Notes under the pieces: generated by a model
What the model saw: only the letters and a program-made list of their open reading frames with translations
What the model was told of the DNA's origin: nothing
Databases searched by the model: none
Program-made: the position numbers and the translations under genes
Origin: Plantago major
Taxonomy: Eukaryota > Streptophyta > Magnoliopsida > Lamiales > Plantaginaceae
Reading direction: 5' to 3'
Assembly: GCA_026545765.1 (NCBI GenBank)
Contig: CM048839.1
Coordinates: 59,579,677 to 59,643,676, forward strand
Length of the DNA: 64,000 nt
In this document: positions 38,039-50,703 of the stretch, one piece after another
How positions within the stretch are numbered: the stretch's first letter is position 1
How the letters are laid out: every line of letters starts with the position of its first letter

Positions 38039-39623
38039 TGGCCCAGATAACGGCAAAGTAAAAGACTAGAGGGGGGGTGAATAGTCTTTTAAAACTTTTG
38101 TCGATAAGCACAGTTTCTCATATATCTGATACTTAATTTCAGAGAGCGGAAGACTTCTGAGATAAGTGCACGTGTTCAGCAAGATAAGTGTAAGTACTTT
38201 GCAATATAAGTAAAACAAGTAATAAACTGCAGAAAGTAAATAACACAAGTCTTTTTATAGTGGTATCTGAAGGTGGCGTAATCCTTCAACTAATCCACTT
38301 CGGTCTTTCTCAGACCTGGAATCCACTAAGATAAATAAGGTAACCTTACAGATATCTTTACTTGATTCCTAAATGCACTAGGTTCCCAACCAAGTGTTCC
38401 CCCTGAGTTATTCCCCGACTTTCACAGCCAAGTACTTCCTGTACTCAGAAAACCTTTTGAGTTGTTCCTTAGTTTCCCAAACTAAGTACTTCCTTTGCTC
38501 AACAACCTTGGAGTTATTCCTTAGTTTCCCAAACTAAGTACTTCCTGTACTCCACGCCGTATATGGTGTTGGTTTTAGGTTTGTTTGTCAGGTGAGCTTC
38601 TTTAATAACTTGTTCAGTTATTCAGATAGCTCTGTGAATCAAGTATACTTAATACACTTTGCAATGTATGGTATCTTGTTCTCTACTGACCCAAGTCTAT
38701 GGTAAGTGTTCAAGAGAATGAAACTTAGATATGAAATCTTAGTTCAACTCTTTCACAAATAACAATACTCGTTAAGGATCAGGACACTTAGAACTTTTGT
38801 GCTACTTAGAATCAAGAGTTTTGGAGAATGAGCTTCAGAAAGGGTATTTGATAGTTCAACTCTTTCACAAATAACAATCTCTTGTTAAGGTTCAGGACAA
38901 CTTAGAATTACTAGTGATTCTTCAAGCAACAGAAAAACTTTCAGAAAGGGTAGTAGAGTGCTTGAGAGAATACTTTGCTTGATGGTAAGTTTGCAAGATA
39001 GAGCGTTCTAAGGTATGTTCTTCAAGCATCTAAGTGTGATATATATAGATAAATTTGAGAGGCGTTTGAATTATATCCGTTGTGATCTCCATCAAATTAT
39101 ATCCGTTTATATCTTGAACTATGTACTCAGAAGTCACTATCTCATATTTCAGAGAGGACTGCTTTTTGCAGCATTTCTACCGATGCATTTAATGCATAGT
39201 ACTGTTCATTATCCTTTAGTCTCAACGGATACATGAGCCTTTCTGATGGCTTGCATGCTCCATACTCATGATGTCATATGTCCAAAATCATATTTCGAAA
39301 GTAAGTTAATATACTTAAGAAAGGATTAAGGACATAGTCTTTCTGAGTTAGACTAAACCTTTGTGTCTTCATAAACCTTGTGCAATCTTCAGTCTTCTAA
39401 TCTTCTGAAAAGCTCCATTGCTAGGATTGATCTTCATGGTCTTCTTGAAATAAAAAAATTACACTCAGAGACCTATAATCCTAATACAAGATTTACTAGA
39501 CTAATCATACTCAGTGATTTCCTCTTTTACAATGTTCAAGTGAACTAAGAGTACTTAATCACCATTCTAGCTAAGATAAGAACATGTGATGAGTGATCAA
39601 AATACTAATAGATATTCCTAACA
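38039..39623 (-). repeat. Chimeric LTR shared by A2 (5') and A3 (3')
   Basis: This LTR has TG..CA ends (TGTTAGG ... GGGCCA on the element strand) and is flanked on the right by the A3 polypurine tract and on the left by the A2 leader. Up to about 38820 it matches the A1/A2-type LTR (13133-13920). From about 38820 to 39623 it matches the A3-type LTR (49911-50703). Around the switch a short segment (AGTTCAACTC...AACAAT) is present in both the A1/A2 form and the A3 form, so the crossover was slightly out of register. A TATA-like stretch lies at 39040-39047. Confidence 0.85.
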
Positions 39624-39640
39624 AATTTTCCCCTTTTTTT
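39624..39640 (-). other. Polypurine tract of A3
   Basis: On the element strand AAAAAAAGGGGAAAATT stands directly before the LTR terminus TGTTAGG at 39623. Confidence 0.7.
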
Positions 39641-39942
39641 GATCAGTCATCCATGACTATCTTTTGAGTCCTATTACCAAATTGTAATCCTGGAAGAGAA
39701 AACAATCCACCACTTAATCATTTCAAATGATATTCAATTTTAGTTGAATTAAGTGCAGAAAGTAAACATCAACCAAATCACAAGAAGTGATCGTTGCTGA
39801 TAAGTTCTCATCTATTAAAATGTATCTGAGAGTATGATCTTCAGATAGGTACAGTTTACAGAAAGAGATGCAACTTTTGCATATAGAGAATTTTAGAAAC
39901 AATCAGCAAGATTACAAAAAGCAATAAAACATACTAAGTAAA

Positions 39943-42900
39943 TTAGAACAAAGTAGAGTCCAAGCTCCAAGAGAGTATTCTAATGTTACTAGTCTTCAAG
40001 TCTTCATAAACGCAACTTGGGTTTAGATACCTCAAGTACTTTAGCACCCTTTCTTGATCAGTTGACTTGATCATCCACTTTTCTGCATTCTTGGACATAG
40101 TCATAAAGAATCCTTCTGACAGAGAGCTTTGTCTTTCTGGATAAGTCACATATTTCATGGTAACTCTTGCCAAGTTTGTGATTCTTCTGCAGAAAGTGTT
40201 TGACCCAGAAGTACTTTCCCCAGACCCAGGCATGGTCTACTTGCAGCTGAGATAGGTTGTTCTTCCTGCTATAGCTACCATCCAGTTTTCTTACCTTGTG
40301 TACATCATCAGGTTTTGGGTAAGGATAGGCAAAAGAAAGATCCATCTTTCTGGCTTCATTCCTCTTTTCTACTTCAAAGTTTAGCCAGGTATGAAGGTGC
40401 TCAGGTTTTAGCAATTCTGGCTTGCCTTCTGTCCATTTCAGGATCTGGTTGAGGATGGGAGTTGGAAACTTATCATTGACAAGTAGATGTTGTAGTTCCA
40501 GAATCCAATACCCTCTCTTGTTCAGAATGCACCTATATGAAGATTCTTCATTACTAGTCTTCATATACTCAATGTGGGCATCAGTTGGCCTTTCTTGATG
40601 TGTTTCATTGTTTACTCTGCCGAACTGGAAATCCCTTCTTGCTTTTCTGTTTGGTGGCCTTCTGTCAGGAGATCCTCTAACCCTTTCTTCCTGCCTTGGG
40701 GCTGTGCTGGTGGATGTTCCTTGTAATGACTAGGTATTTCCAGAAGGGGTTCTGGCTGCTAAAGGTCTTGCTGCCAGAGGAGGTTGTGAAGTAGTTGCTT
40801 GTCTCCTTTTCTTGTGAAGTGGATGTTCATATGTGTCAGATTCATCATCATCATCATTGAAGTCCAAAATTGGAGACTTGCTGCTTTCTTGGCCTCTTAC
40901 TTCTCCTTCTTCCTTTTCTTCTTCTTCAGAAGTCTTCTTCTCTTCTGAGATTCTAAGAGACTTGGCTCCCCTAGTTATCATACTTCTCATTTTCCGGTGG
41001 TTGATCTGGAACAACTTCTTCAGCAAGGGTGTCTCCAGTGGTGTCCTTAATGACAAGTTGACTTGAGGAGGGAGGATTTGATTGTTTTCTTTTTCTTCCT
41101 CTGCCTTTCTGAGGCATCTCTTCTTCCCCCTTAGTCATGAATGACTGACTCATGATAGCATAAGCTTCAGAGAGTGATTCAAAGTTCTTTTGGAGATTGT
41201 TGTGCACCCTGACTAATTCTTGAAGTTCCTTCTTCAGCTCTTCGCTCATCTAACCGCCTCGCTCCTTTGTGTTGAGCTCTTCAAGCGGCCTTAGGATGGC
41301 GTTGGCTTGCGGAATGACATGGTAGCTTCATTTAATGCTGCATTAGCATTGTTGCAATCCTCATCCCTGACCAACCCTAGGTCTTTCTGAGAGAGAGCTA
41401 TGTTGGTTGCTCTGTTGAGTAAAGCAGCAGCCAATGGCTTCATCTCTTCTGGAACGGATTTTAGCACTTCTGTGTCTTGGGCAACTAGTGTCTTTCTGAG
41501 TTCTAAAAAGACATTGTTCCTTGCACGGTGCTCTTCACTTCTTGAACTACTTGGTGCAGAGAATATATGAGGAGCAAGTAGGGCTCTTTTGTGTTGAGTG
41601 ACAAGTCTCTCATCTTCTGCTTCAGTAATCAAGTTGTGGGTTTCAGCATCACTATCATAATCCTTTTCTTGGATTGTTTGCAGATTGACAATCTTCTTCT
41701 GCTTTCCATCAAGTGTGCTGGCCTTTTGAGAAGATGTAGAAGGCCTTTCTAATGCAGTCTCAGCATCATGCTCTTCATCATCATTGACATCCATGGCATC
41801 TATCTCAGCAGCTGTGACAACAATGGCATTTTTCAAATTTCTTTGCTCATCTAGGAGTGTCAATTCCTTGGCATTAGCTTCTTCGAGCTTCTTGATTTTG
41901 GCTTCCTTTTCATCAACAAGAGCTTGAGTCTCAATGTTGATTCTCTTCTCTTCTTCCAATACCTTTCTGAGTTGTTCAATCCTAAACTCAGCGGCTGAAA
42001 TTTCTTCTATGGCATCATTGTGTTCAGCCTGTTGGGTATCTTGATGAGACTTGGGAGGTGATGATGATGGGGCTCTCTGAGCATTTGAGGGAGTAGCCTT
42101 TTCTCCACTTCCTTTGCTAGCTTTCTGAATCCCGCCTTGTCCAGGTTGGGGATCATCATTCTGATCATAATCATCATCACTCTTGTTCTTTGCTTCTTGG
42201 TTTGGATGCTCAGAGGGAGATTCTTGATAATCATTTTCGTCCATCTCCTCGTCATCTTCTGAAACCAGGTTGATCACATTTGGGAATGTAATCATCCTCC
42301 CATTAACTTCTTCTTGTTCAGCAGGATAAGTAGTGAGCTTGCTGGGCAAGGCAGGATGGGTAACCATCTGCTCTTGGGTTTGAGCATCTGCAGTCTTGAA
42401 ATCTGCTATAAGTCTTTGTGTTACTTCATGAATGAAGTCTTCATGCATCAGAGTGGCAAATGAGTAGGACTCTGTTTGGAACAATGCATGGATATAATCT
42501 TCCAGATAGAAGGCGATTGCTCTCTTTTCTGGGACGTCGATTAGTCTGGCTAATTCTGAAAGGTCAGCCTTTCTGAGTTTCTGCCATTGTCTGAAGCACT
42601 TGAGATGTTTCTTTAAAGTGTGCTTCTGGAAAGCCTTGAGTAAATCAACTGGCACTAGACTTTGAGCATGAAAGAAAGTGTTCAAGTTAGTTTTGTTCAA
42701 ACCACTTGAGTTAGTATCTGTGTGCAAAAGTAAGCTTTCTGAGCATACCTGTGTAGAAACACTAGGCTCATTATCCTGTACTTCTGCTTGCTTGGTCTCA
42801 GAGACCTCAGATACTTTGGTGTGAGGAGAAGTTTTATCCTCATCAACCTTTCTTTCTGCTTGAACCTGAGAATTAAAGTCAAATATGTTTAGAAGTTAAT

Positions 42901-44530
42901 GTAAAAAGATAGGTGGAAAAGTGCTTTCTGAGACTTCACTTACTTCCAAGTGAGGAAGCTCAGTAGCATGGTCCTCAGAAACCTTGGGGGTTTCTGACAC
43001 CTTTTCTGCAGATATTGCTTGTTCAGCAGTTTTAGTTTCTTTTGGAGGAGATAAGACCACAATCATTCCTTCCAATTGTTCTTCTGACTGAGCCTGTAAG
43101 AACAGACATAAGAGATTTTAGTAGTGGGTTTTCCTGACCATTCTTGAAGGAGACTATTACTGATTACTTACCTTCTCATCAGAAGGCTCAGTAAATACTT
43201 CCTCAGAAAGCTTTTCAGCCTCTGGAATCTCTAGGTTTTGGGGTGTTGGTTCCACCACCACTACTTCCTCAGTTGGAGCCTAAGAAGAGACATTAAGAAT
43301 ATTAGAACATAAGATAAGAGCATTTTTAGTTAGTTATTTCTTGTTCAGAGATAACTTCACTACCTGTGGGACAGGCTCTTCTTGATGTTCTAAGGTTGGA
43401 GAAACCTCTCTTAATTCAAGGGGGTGGACAGGTTTTCTTCCCCCTGAAAGATTGCCTCTAAATTGGCCTGTAACAAATAAAGCTTATGAATAACTGGTTA
43501 ACATATACCTATGTTCACAAGTTACATACAAACCATCTTTGTTACCTGAATAGAGTCAGGCTGATCATTAATCTCTTGGACTTGTGGTGATTCCACAGTC
43601 TCTCTGTGCTCATTGTTGTTCTCCTTTGCTGTATCATTCTGAGTCTCCATCTCAGTTTGATCCCTTTCTGAGAGTTGAGCTTTCTCAGAAGGTTGAGGAC
43701 CTGTGTTAAAACAGGATTTTCTTCAGCAACATTAAGTGCTGGCATTGTGAATGTGGAAGCAATGTCAGGATCTTCCAGCATTCTATCTTCCTCACCCAGG
43801 CCCTGTTCTTCCTGCAGGGCAGAGGGGCTCTTGTCTCTCTGAAGAGCTGAGCTTGATGCTCCTCCATGGGTGTCATACTTGAATCTTTTGAGTACTTTTG
43901 CAAGTACTTCATCATCCTCAGAATCACTAATCTGTGTTGGTGCAGACCCATCTATGATATTTCTATCATCTCTGGAGAGTTCTGGAGCATTCTGGTTCAG
44001 GATTCTTGGGGCATTCTGGAGTTGCCTTTCTGGGCGTCCAACATCTTTTGAGACCTTGTCTCCAGAAGGTTGTGCCTCTTGTATGCTTAGGGACTTGGAG
44101 GCTCTTTTGCTATGAGTTCTCTTTCTCTTGGCAACTGGAGGTTTAGCTTGAGCTTGCTCAGAGACCTCCTCACGTTGCTGGGCAGTTTCTTCTTCTTCTG
44201 CCTTTCTGAGTGCGTTCTCAGCAGCAAGTTTCTCCTTTTCTTCAAAGGCGTGTCTGACAAGGGAGTTGGTGACTGGGATTTCCGGCCTCTCTCTGAGAGT
44301 GATTTCCATTGTTTCTAGAATGTAACAGATTCTGATACCAAAGTGCATATTGGCATTTGGCTCAGCAAGGCCATTGATGATTTTGGGCTCAAATTCCTCA
44401 ATATGTCCAAGGAATTTGTTGAAGGCGTACTTCTCGCAATTGAAGTGGGTTTCCTGCCCTTCATGCTTCTTGTTCAGAAGATGCATCATCATCCATCTCT
44501 CCATGCTTATCTGGTCTACTCCTCCTGTTG
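39943..44530 (-). mobile_element. Accessory region of A3
   Basis: Homologous to the A1/A2 accessory region but diverged: compare QISMERWMMMHLLNKK (A3) with QISQERWMMMFLLSQQ (A1), and LKKHLKCFRQWQKLRKADLS with LPKHIQCFKKWQRLKCSDLS. The layout is conserved: globular start, basic nuclear-type stretch (KRKRTHSKRASKS), acidic coiled-coil-like middle, and C-terminal block with ILELQHLLVNDKFPTP. Between about 42.65 and 43.55 kb five intron-like blocks of about 70-90 bp have GT..AG borders, one with a textbook GTAAGT donor and TTCTTACAG acceptor, at places matching those in A1. Broken; function unknown. Confidence 0.7.
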
Positions 44531-44532
44531 GT

Positions 44533-44862
44533 CCAGATAACAGTAAAGTAAAAGACTAGAGGGGGGGTGAATAGTCTTTTAAAACTTTTGTCGATAAACA
44601 CAGTTTCTCAGAAACATGGGGGTTTCTGATACTTAAATTCGGAGCGCGGAAGACTTTAAGATAGGTTAGTGTAGAAACAATAAATATGTGTGTGTGTATT
44701 GCTGAAATGTAAATACAGAAAGGTAAATGACACAGCAAGTATAGTGGTATCTGGAGGTGGCGTAATCCTCCAACTAATCCACTTCGGTCTTTCTGAGACC
44801 TAGAATTCACTAGAATAGATAATTGAGTTCACCTTACAATAATCCTATTCTAAGATTGATTG
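44533..44862 (-). repeat. Partial A3-type LTR inside A3
   Basis: About 330 bp match the inner end of the LTR at 49292-49620, including the G-run with TGAATAGTC. It lies between the accessory region and the integrase part of A3. A short further piece of the same LTR text (TGGCGTAATCCTCCAACTAA) is repeated just right of it, at about 44860-44886. It points to recombination between related elements. Confidence 0.85.
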
Positions 44863-44889
44863 GCGTAATCCTCCAACTAATCCACTCTT

Positions 44890-46650
44890 AGTCCTAACAC
44901 CTTGATTGATTGGTCCAATCACATCTTTTGCAGGATGATCCTTGATCCATCTCATCATGGGTTTAGGGATAGTAGGGTCAACATCTATGTGATTTGAATG
45001 TGAATCACTATGATTATGACTTGATACTTCTTCAGTATCTGTGACATTTTGCACCTCAGATGGGCGGTGAATGTCTGACACTTGCTCAGTGTGAGATCTT
45101 TCTGGGACATGCCTGTCAGAGAGGTCATTTCCAGAGTTAGCTCTCTGATGAACATCTTCAGTTTCCATTTTCGAAATTCTCATAGGAAATTCTTCATCAT
45201 GTCTGAGAATCATCTGGTTGTTACTAGGCATTTCATGCTTTTCTTCGTCAGAGTCATCCTCTCTTTCCACAATGATGTTTTTCCTTTCTGAGGGTTCTTC
45301 TTCAGAATCCTTTATCATTAGTTCCTTGAACCTTTCTGAGAGTTCATCATCAAGGGGTGTTTTCTTGTTTCCTTCATAGAATACAACATGAACTGATTCT
45401 TCAATCTTCTTTGTTCTTTTGTTGTAAACTCTGTATGCTTTGCTATTCATAGAATAACCAAGAAACACACCTTCATCTGCCTTTTGTTGAAATGTTCTTA
45501 GATACTTTTTTCCATTGTTAAGGACAAAACATCTGCAACCAAACACTTTCAGATGTTTGATATTAGGGGGTCTTCCAACCAAGAGTTCATATGGGGTCTT
45601 GTCATGGTGTTTGTTTATCAAACATCTGTTCTGAGTGTAGCATGTTGTGTTTACAGCTTCAACCCAATAAACTTCACTTATTTCAGGTCGCCTAGCATTG
45701 TCCTTCTCGCTTCTTTAAGGGTTCTATTTTTCCTTTCGCAACACCATTTTGTTGTGGTGTTCTTACAGAGGAAAGTTGGTGTTGTATACCTTTCTTGTGT
45801 AAAACTCCTTTATGTCTTTGGTTGACAAACTCAGCACCATAGTCTGCTACGATTGAGATACTTTGTCATTTTTCATGACTTCAAGCTTATTCAGCAAGTT
45901 TGGTATCTCCACCCTAGCATCAGATTTGTGCTTTGGAAAGACAACCCAAGTGAATCTTGAGAAGTCATCTACAACAACCAGACCATACTTCTTTCCTGCA
46001 TAACTAGTTATAGATGATTAAAAAAAGATCCATGTGTAATAGTTGCAGTGGTCTAACACTAGAGTGTCTGGTTTTGGACTTGAAAGAGATTTTGGATTGT
46101 TTCCCCATCTGACAGGCAGAACATATACCATCCTTTCTGAAAGATGTTTTGGGAAGACCAACCACTAACTCTTTCTTGGCAAGTTTGTTCAGAGTTTTGA
46201 AGTTCAAGTGACTCATTATTTTGTGTCATAACCAGTGCTCTTCTATGTGACCTGATTGACTCACCATGAGACATTCTTCAGTTGTGGCAGATGCCCAATC
46301 GGTAACATAAAGACTGCCTTTCCGCCGAACAACCAAGGTATGCGCTTTGACTCACTCTGTCATAAGTTTGCAATACTTTGCTTTGAATTTCTGATGAATC
46401 CCTTATGCAAACCGGCTCATGCTAAATAGATTATATTTCAAACCTTTAACATGTAATACGGTGATTGTTAATGATCCTAATTTGACGTTGCCAAATCGAG
46501 AGAGGATTTAATTCTCCTCCAAAGAATCGATGTCCGGTCCGGTGTTGCAAGCTTTGTAGTTGATTTGCTTTGTCTCTGTCATGTGCTTTCCGCATCCACT
46601 ATCAAATAGCCATTGAGCCTTAGTCCAAGAGGCGTTACGCAAAACAGAAG
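44890..46650 (-). mobile_element. Protease/integrase part of A3 pol, broken
   Basis: A protease core of FDSGCGKHM type is near 46.59 kb. GAG-pre-integrase residues (MSHLNFKTLNKLAKKELVVG) are near 46.2 kb, followed by integrase text. The post-integrase stretch (NKHHDKTPYELLVGRPPN ... VFGCRCFVLNNGKKYLRTFQ) spans 44.85-45.62 kb. Homologous to 8.7-10.5 kb in A1. Heavily broken. Confidence 0.8.
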
Positions 46651-46689
46651 CAGGAGTTAGGTTCTTGCCTCAGAGATAGAACCACTTAG

Positions 46690-49192
46690 ACTAAACATTC
46701 TTCCAGTAGGAATCCACATTTTAGTGAATTTCTTGGGAGTTTGTTTTTGTCTAACTTGATCAGAAGGAGATGCAATAAAATCAGTAATTTTGATCTCAAT
46801 CTTCCTTCTTGGGGTGTTTCTAGGTGTTCCTTTTGGTGCTTTCTGGACCCTGGGTTTCTGGGGTTGCTTTTCAGCAAACTTAGCCTTTCTGGTCAGGTTC
46901 CTTCTAGCTCTGGCATTCAGTTTTTCAGTGGCTTGAGATTTCTTCCACTTCTATCTATTGCTACGTGCAATATCAGCCTTGCGCCATTGTTCTTGTCCTT
47001 CCTTATATTGTTGTAGAAGAACTTTTCCAATAGCACGATAGCCAATGCCATTTCGAACACCTTTGGCTTTCTGAATACGTTCTTCAGAAGCCTTACTAGT
47101 TTCTGCACCATCTTTATTTTCATAAAATGGTACAGTAGAGAATTTGCCTATTCCAGCAATTCTTCCTTTCCTAGTAATGTAGCAATGTGGATGGTTGCAT
47201 GTCTGGGGGTTGTGTTTCTTTTCAGAAACCTTATCCACAAGTTTCTTGTGAACTTATTGTTCTTTCAAAGGCTGGGTTGCTACTCCTTTTCCTTTGTCAA
47301 CTACCCTAGCTTTCTGACCAATGCTATAGGTGGTTGAGGAACCATTCTGTTGACTTTTTACAAAGGTCAACCTTCATCACTCTTCTTCAGAGGAGATGAA
47401 TTACTCGATTGTTCATCAAGTCCAAGTCCACCTTTCTCAGAGGGATCTCTCAGATAGGATTGAACCTCAGTGAAAGTGTCACTAGCCTTTGCATAAGATT
47501 GGAAGGATAGCTCTTTCTTTCTGAGTTCTTCATTCTCAAAAAGCAGCTTCATCATTTTCTTATTAAGTTCATCCAAGGCTAGTTTGTGAGAATTTTCATT
47601 CTCAGATATCTGAGCTTTCAGAAAGGCTATTTCAGCGTTCTTGTTCTCAGATACTCTGGTTAGCTCAGAAACCTCTTTTTCAAGAGTTTCTTTGCTTTCC
47701 TCTAGAATTCTGGTTTTGGATTGTGATTCCAGAAATTCTTTCTCATAACGATCCAATTCGCTCTTGACCAACTCCAGATCCTCAATTCCATCATCACTCT
47801 CATAGTACAAAAATTGTGAATTGTTAGTTAACTCATCAGCCATAAGACATATTTCAATGTTGGAGATGTCTGGACCAGCAATCTCAACACTCCACACATT
47901 TCATTCTTCTTAAGGCCGAAGTCGATTATATCGTGGGTGATTCCACACAATTCTGGTGATGGTAGGTTTGAGTCATCTGAATCTCCATCTTCAGAATCTG
48001 TCTCAATGTCTAGAGCATCAAGTTGAATTTGAATCTTCTTCCTTTCTTCAGTCAGTAAGGCCCTTTGATTTCTCTTGAAATTTCTTTTGTCCTTCGTGTC
48101 ACCTGTCTTGAGCTTATTTACAGCAGGACAATCTCTCTTGAAGTGACCAGGCTTTTGACAATAGAAGCAGATATCATTTTCTATTTCTGCAGCTTCAGTA
48201 CTAACACCTTTCTGAATGGGGGTGTTCAGAGAGTTGTTCATTTGTATGTTCTTGTACTGATGATAGTTTGGGCCAAGATGCTTTTTCAGCTTTTCTTTAG
48301 CTTTTCTTCTCTCAATCTCTTGACTCACAAATTTCTTCATGTGTCTTACTGCAAGAGCATTTTCTTCAGATGCATTTTTGGTATCCTTCTTTTCAGAAGA
48401 ACCTTGAGAAACTAGAGCAACACTTTGTAACTTTTCAGCTGTTTGTTCTCTCTGAGTTGTCTCATAGTCTACAGTAGCAAGATGAGAAAAGAGCTCTACT
48501 GGATTAATATTTGGCATCCCTTGGTTGAAATAAAAGAACTTAGTGTGCTCCCAGTTGTGATTGAGACTTCTGACAATAGTCTTAATCTTTTCTGACTGGG
48601 AGTATCTATTGCTTTCACCAAGTGCAGCCATATCACTCATAAGAGTAGTAAATCTGAAATCAAGTTCTTCCAGAGTTTCAGTGGGACCTTGTTTGAAGTT
48701 TTGGAACTTCAATTTAAGAACTTCGAACTTGTTTTCTTTGGTTTTCTCAGTTCCGACACAGATTTCTTCAATCAGTTGCCAGGCAACTTTCGCCGTTTTA
48801 GCACCCCACAGTTTACACTGTATGTGCTCAGGTATCGATCTGATGATTATATTACGAGCTTGACCATCCAATCTGTGTTTCTTGGCATCTTCAGATGTCC
48901 AGAGCTCTCTTGGCTTGTCTTCATACATAATGCTTCCACGAGCAACATGACCACTATCACTAGCAGCCATATCCTCGCTTCCATCTTCCTTGTCTGAGGC
49001 TTTTCTTCCATCAGACACCTCAGTAACTTGTTTGCGTTGTTTGATTTTGATAGGCCCTTCATTGATGACATAGATCATCTCGTCACTAATGGCCTCCAGA
49101 TGGAGCATCATGTTGTTCTTCCATTTCTCGTAGTTTTCTGGCTTCAGAACGGGTGCGTCACTCAGAGACATACCTGCACACTTAACACACAA
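46690..49192 (-). mobile_element. gag region of A3, broken
   Basis: Starts near 49170 with MSLSDAPVLKPENYEKWK. It has LKFQNFKQGPTETLEELD, the CCHC knuckle CFYCQKPGHFKRDC near 48.15 kb, a coiled-coil-like stretch at 47.4-47.85 kb and a basic tail to about 46.7 kb. The first part is the best preserved gag of the array. Downstream parts are broken. Confidence 0.85.
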
Positions 49193-49274
49193 ATTATATA
49201 CTCCTCAGAAAGAGACAAAGTTCCTTCACCTATCTGGGGATCTAGGTTTAGTGCAGAAGGCTTGTGAACCTCCT

Positions 49275-49286
49275 GCTCTGATACCA
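49275..49286 (-). other. Primer binding site of A3
   Basis: TGGTATCAGAGC on the element strand, five bases after the LTR end. It is the standard plant copia site complementary to initiator tRNA-Met. Confidence 0.9.
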
Positions 49287-49291
49287 CTTAT

Positions 49292-50703
49292 TGGTCTAGA
49301 TAACGGCAAAGTAAAAGACTAGAGGGGGGGGAGGGTGAATAGTCTTTTAAAACTTTTGTCGATAAACACAGTTTCTCAGAAACCTGGGGGTTTCTGATAC
49401 TTAAATTCAGAGCGCGGAAGACTTTAAGATAGGTAAGTGCAGAAACAATAAGTATGTGTGTGTGCTTTGCTGAAATGTAAATACAGAAAGGTAAATGACA
49501 CAGCAAGTATAGTGGTATCTGGAGGTGGCGTAATCCTCCAACTAATCCACTTCGGTCTTTCTGAGACCTAGAATTCACTAGAACAGATAATTGAGTTCAC
49601 CTTACAAAAATCCTATTCTAAGATTCCTAAACAAATGGTTCCCAACCAAATGTTCCCCCTGAGTTATTACCCAGCACCTAGAGCTAAGTACTTCCTCTAC
49701 TCAGATAACCTTAGAGTTATTCCCTGATTTCCCAAATCAAGTACTTCCTCTACTCCACGCCTTGATGGTGTTGGTTATAAGGTTTTGTCAGAAAGGCTTC
49801 TCGTATAACTTTTCAGTTATGTTTTGAGAGCAAATGAATCGAGACTACTTCATACACTTGTTCAGTGGATGGCAGTCTGCTCTTTACTGACCCAAGTAAT
49901 TGATGTCCGTTTTGGAGAATGAGCTTCAGAAAGGGTATCTCATAGTTCAACTCTTTTACGAATAACAATCTCTTGTTAAGGTTCAGGACAACTTAGAACT
50001 ACTAGTGATTCTTCAAGCAACAGAAAGCTTTCAGAAAGGGTAGTAGAGTGCTTGAGAGAATACTTTGCTTGATGGCAAGTTTGGAAGATAGAGCGTTCTA
50101 AGGTATGTTCTTCAAGCATCTAAGTGTGTGATATATATAGATAAATTTGAGAGGCATTTGAATTATATCCGTTGTGTTCTCCATCAAATTATATCCATTT
50201 ATATCTTGAACTATGTACTCAGAAGTCACTATCTCATTTTTCAGAGGCGCTTTTAAAGATTTCCGATGCATTTAATACATATTACTGTTCATTGTCCTTT
50301 AGTCTCAACGGATACATGAGCCTTTCTGATGGCTTGCATGCTCCATATTCATGATGTCATATGTCCAGAATCATATTTCAAAAGTAAGTTAATATACTTA
50401 AGAAAGGATTAAGGACATAGTCTTTCTGAGTTAGACTAAACATTTGTGTCTTCATAAACCTTGTGCAATCTTCAGTCTTCTAATCTTCAGAAATGCTCCA
50501 TTGCTAGGATTGATCTTCATGGTCTTGAAATAAAAAAATTACACTCAGAGACCTATAATCCTAATACAAGATTTACTAGACTAATCATACTCAGTGATTT
50601 CCTCTTTTACAATGTTCAAGTGAACCAAGAGTACTTAATCACATTTCTGGCTAAGATAAGAACATGTGATGAGTGATCAAAATAATTACAGATATTCCTA
50701 ACA
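49292..50703 (-). repeat. 5' LTR of A3, right end of the array
   Basis: 1412 bp, with TG..CA ends on the element strand (TGTTAGG ... TAGACCA). Its outer half matches 38820-39623. A TATA-like TATATATA lies at 50132-50139. The outer neighbour repeats the terminus: TATTCCTAACA occurs once inside the LTR end and again at 50704-50714. Confidence 0.9.

Larger units (their letters stand above)
39624..49291 (-). mobile_element. Internal region of copia element A3 (diverged subfamily), broken and composite
   Basis: The same family as A1/A2 but clearly diverged in protein and LTR sequence. On the minus strand it holds gag (about 46.7-49.19 kb), protease and integrase parts (about 44.89-46.65 kb), a piece of its own LTR type (44533-44862), and an accessory region (about 39.94-44.53 kb). 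It is shorter than A1 and is a rearranged, broken copy with many breaks. Its leader has a clear tRNA-Met-type primer site. Confidence 0.88.
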
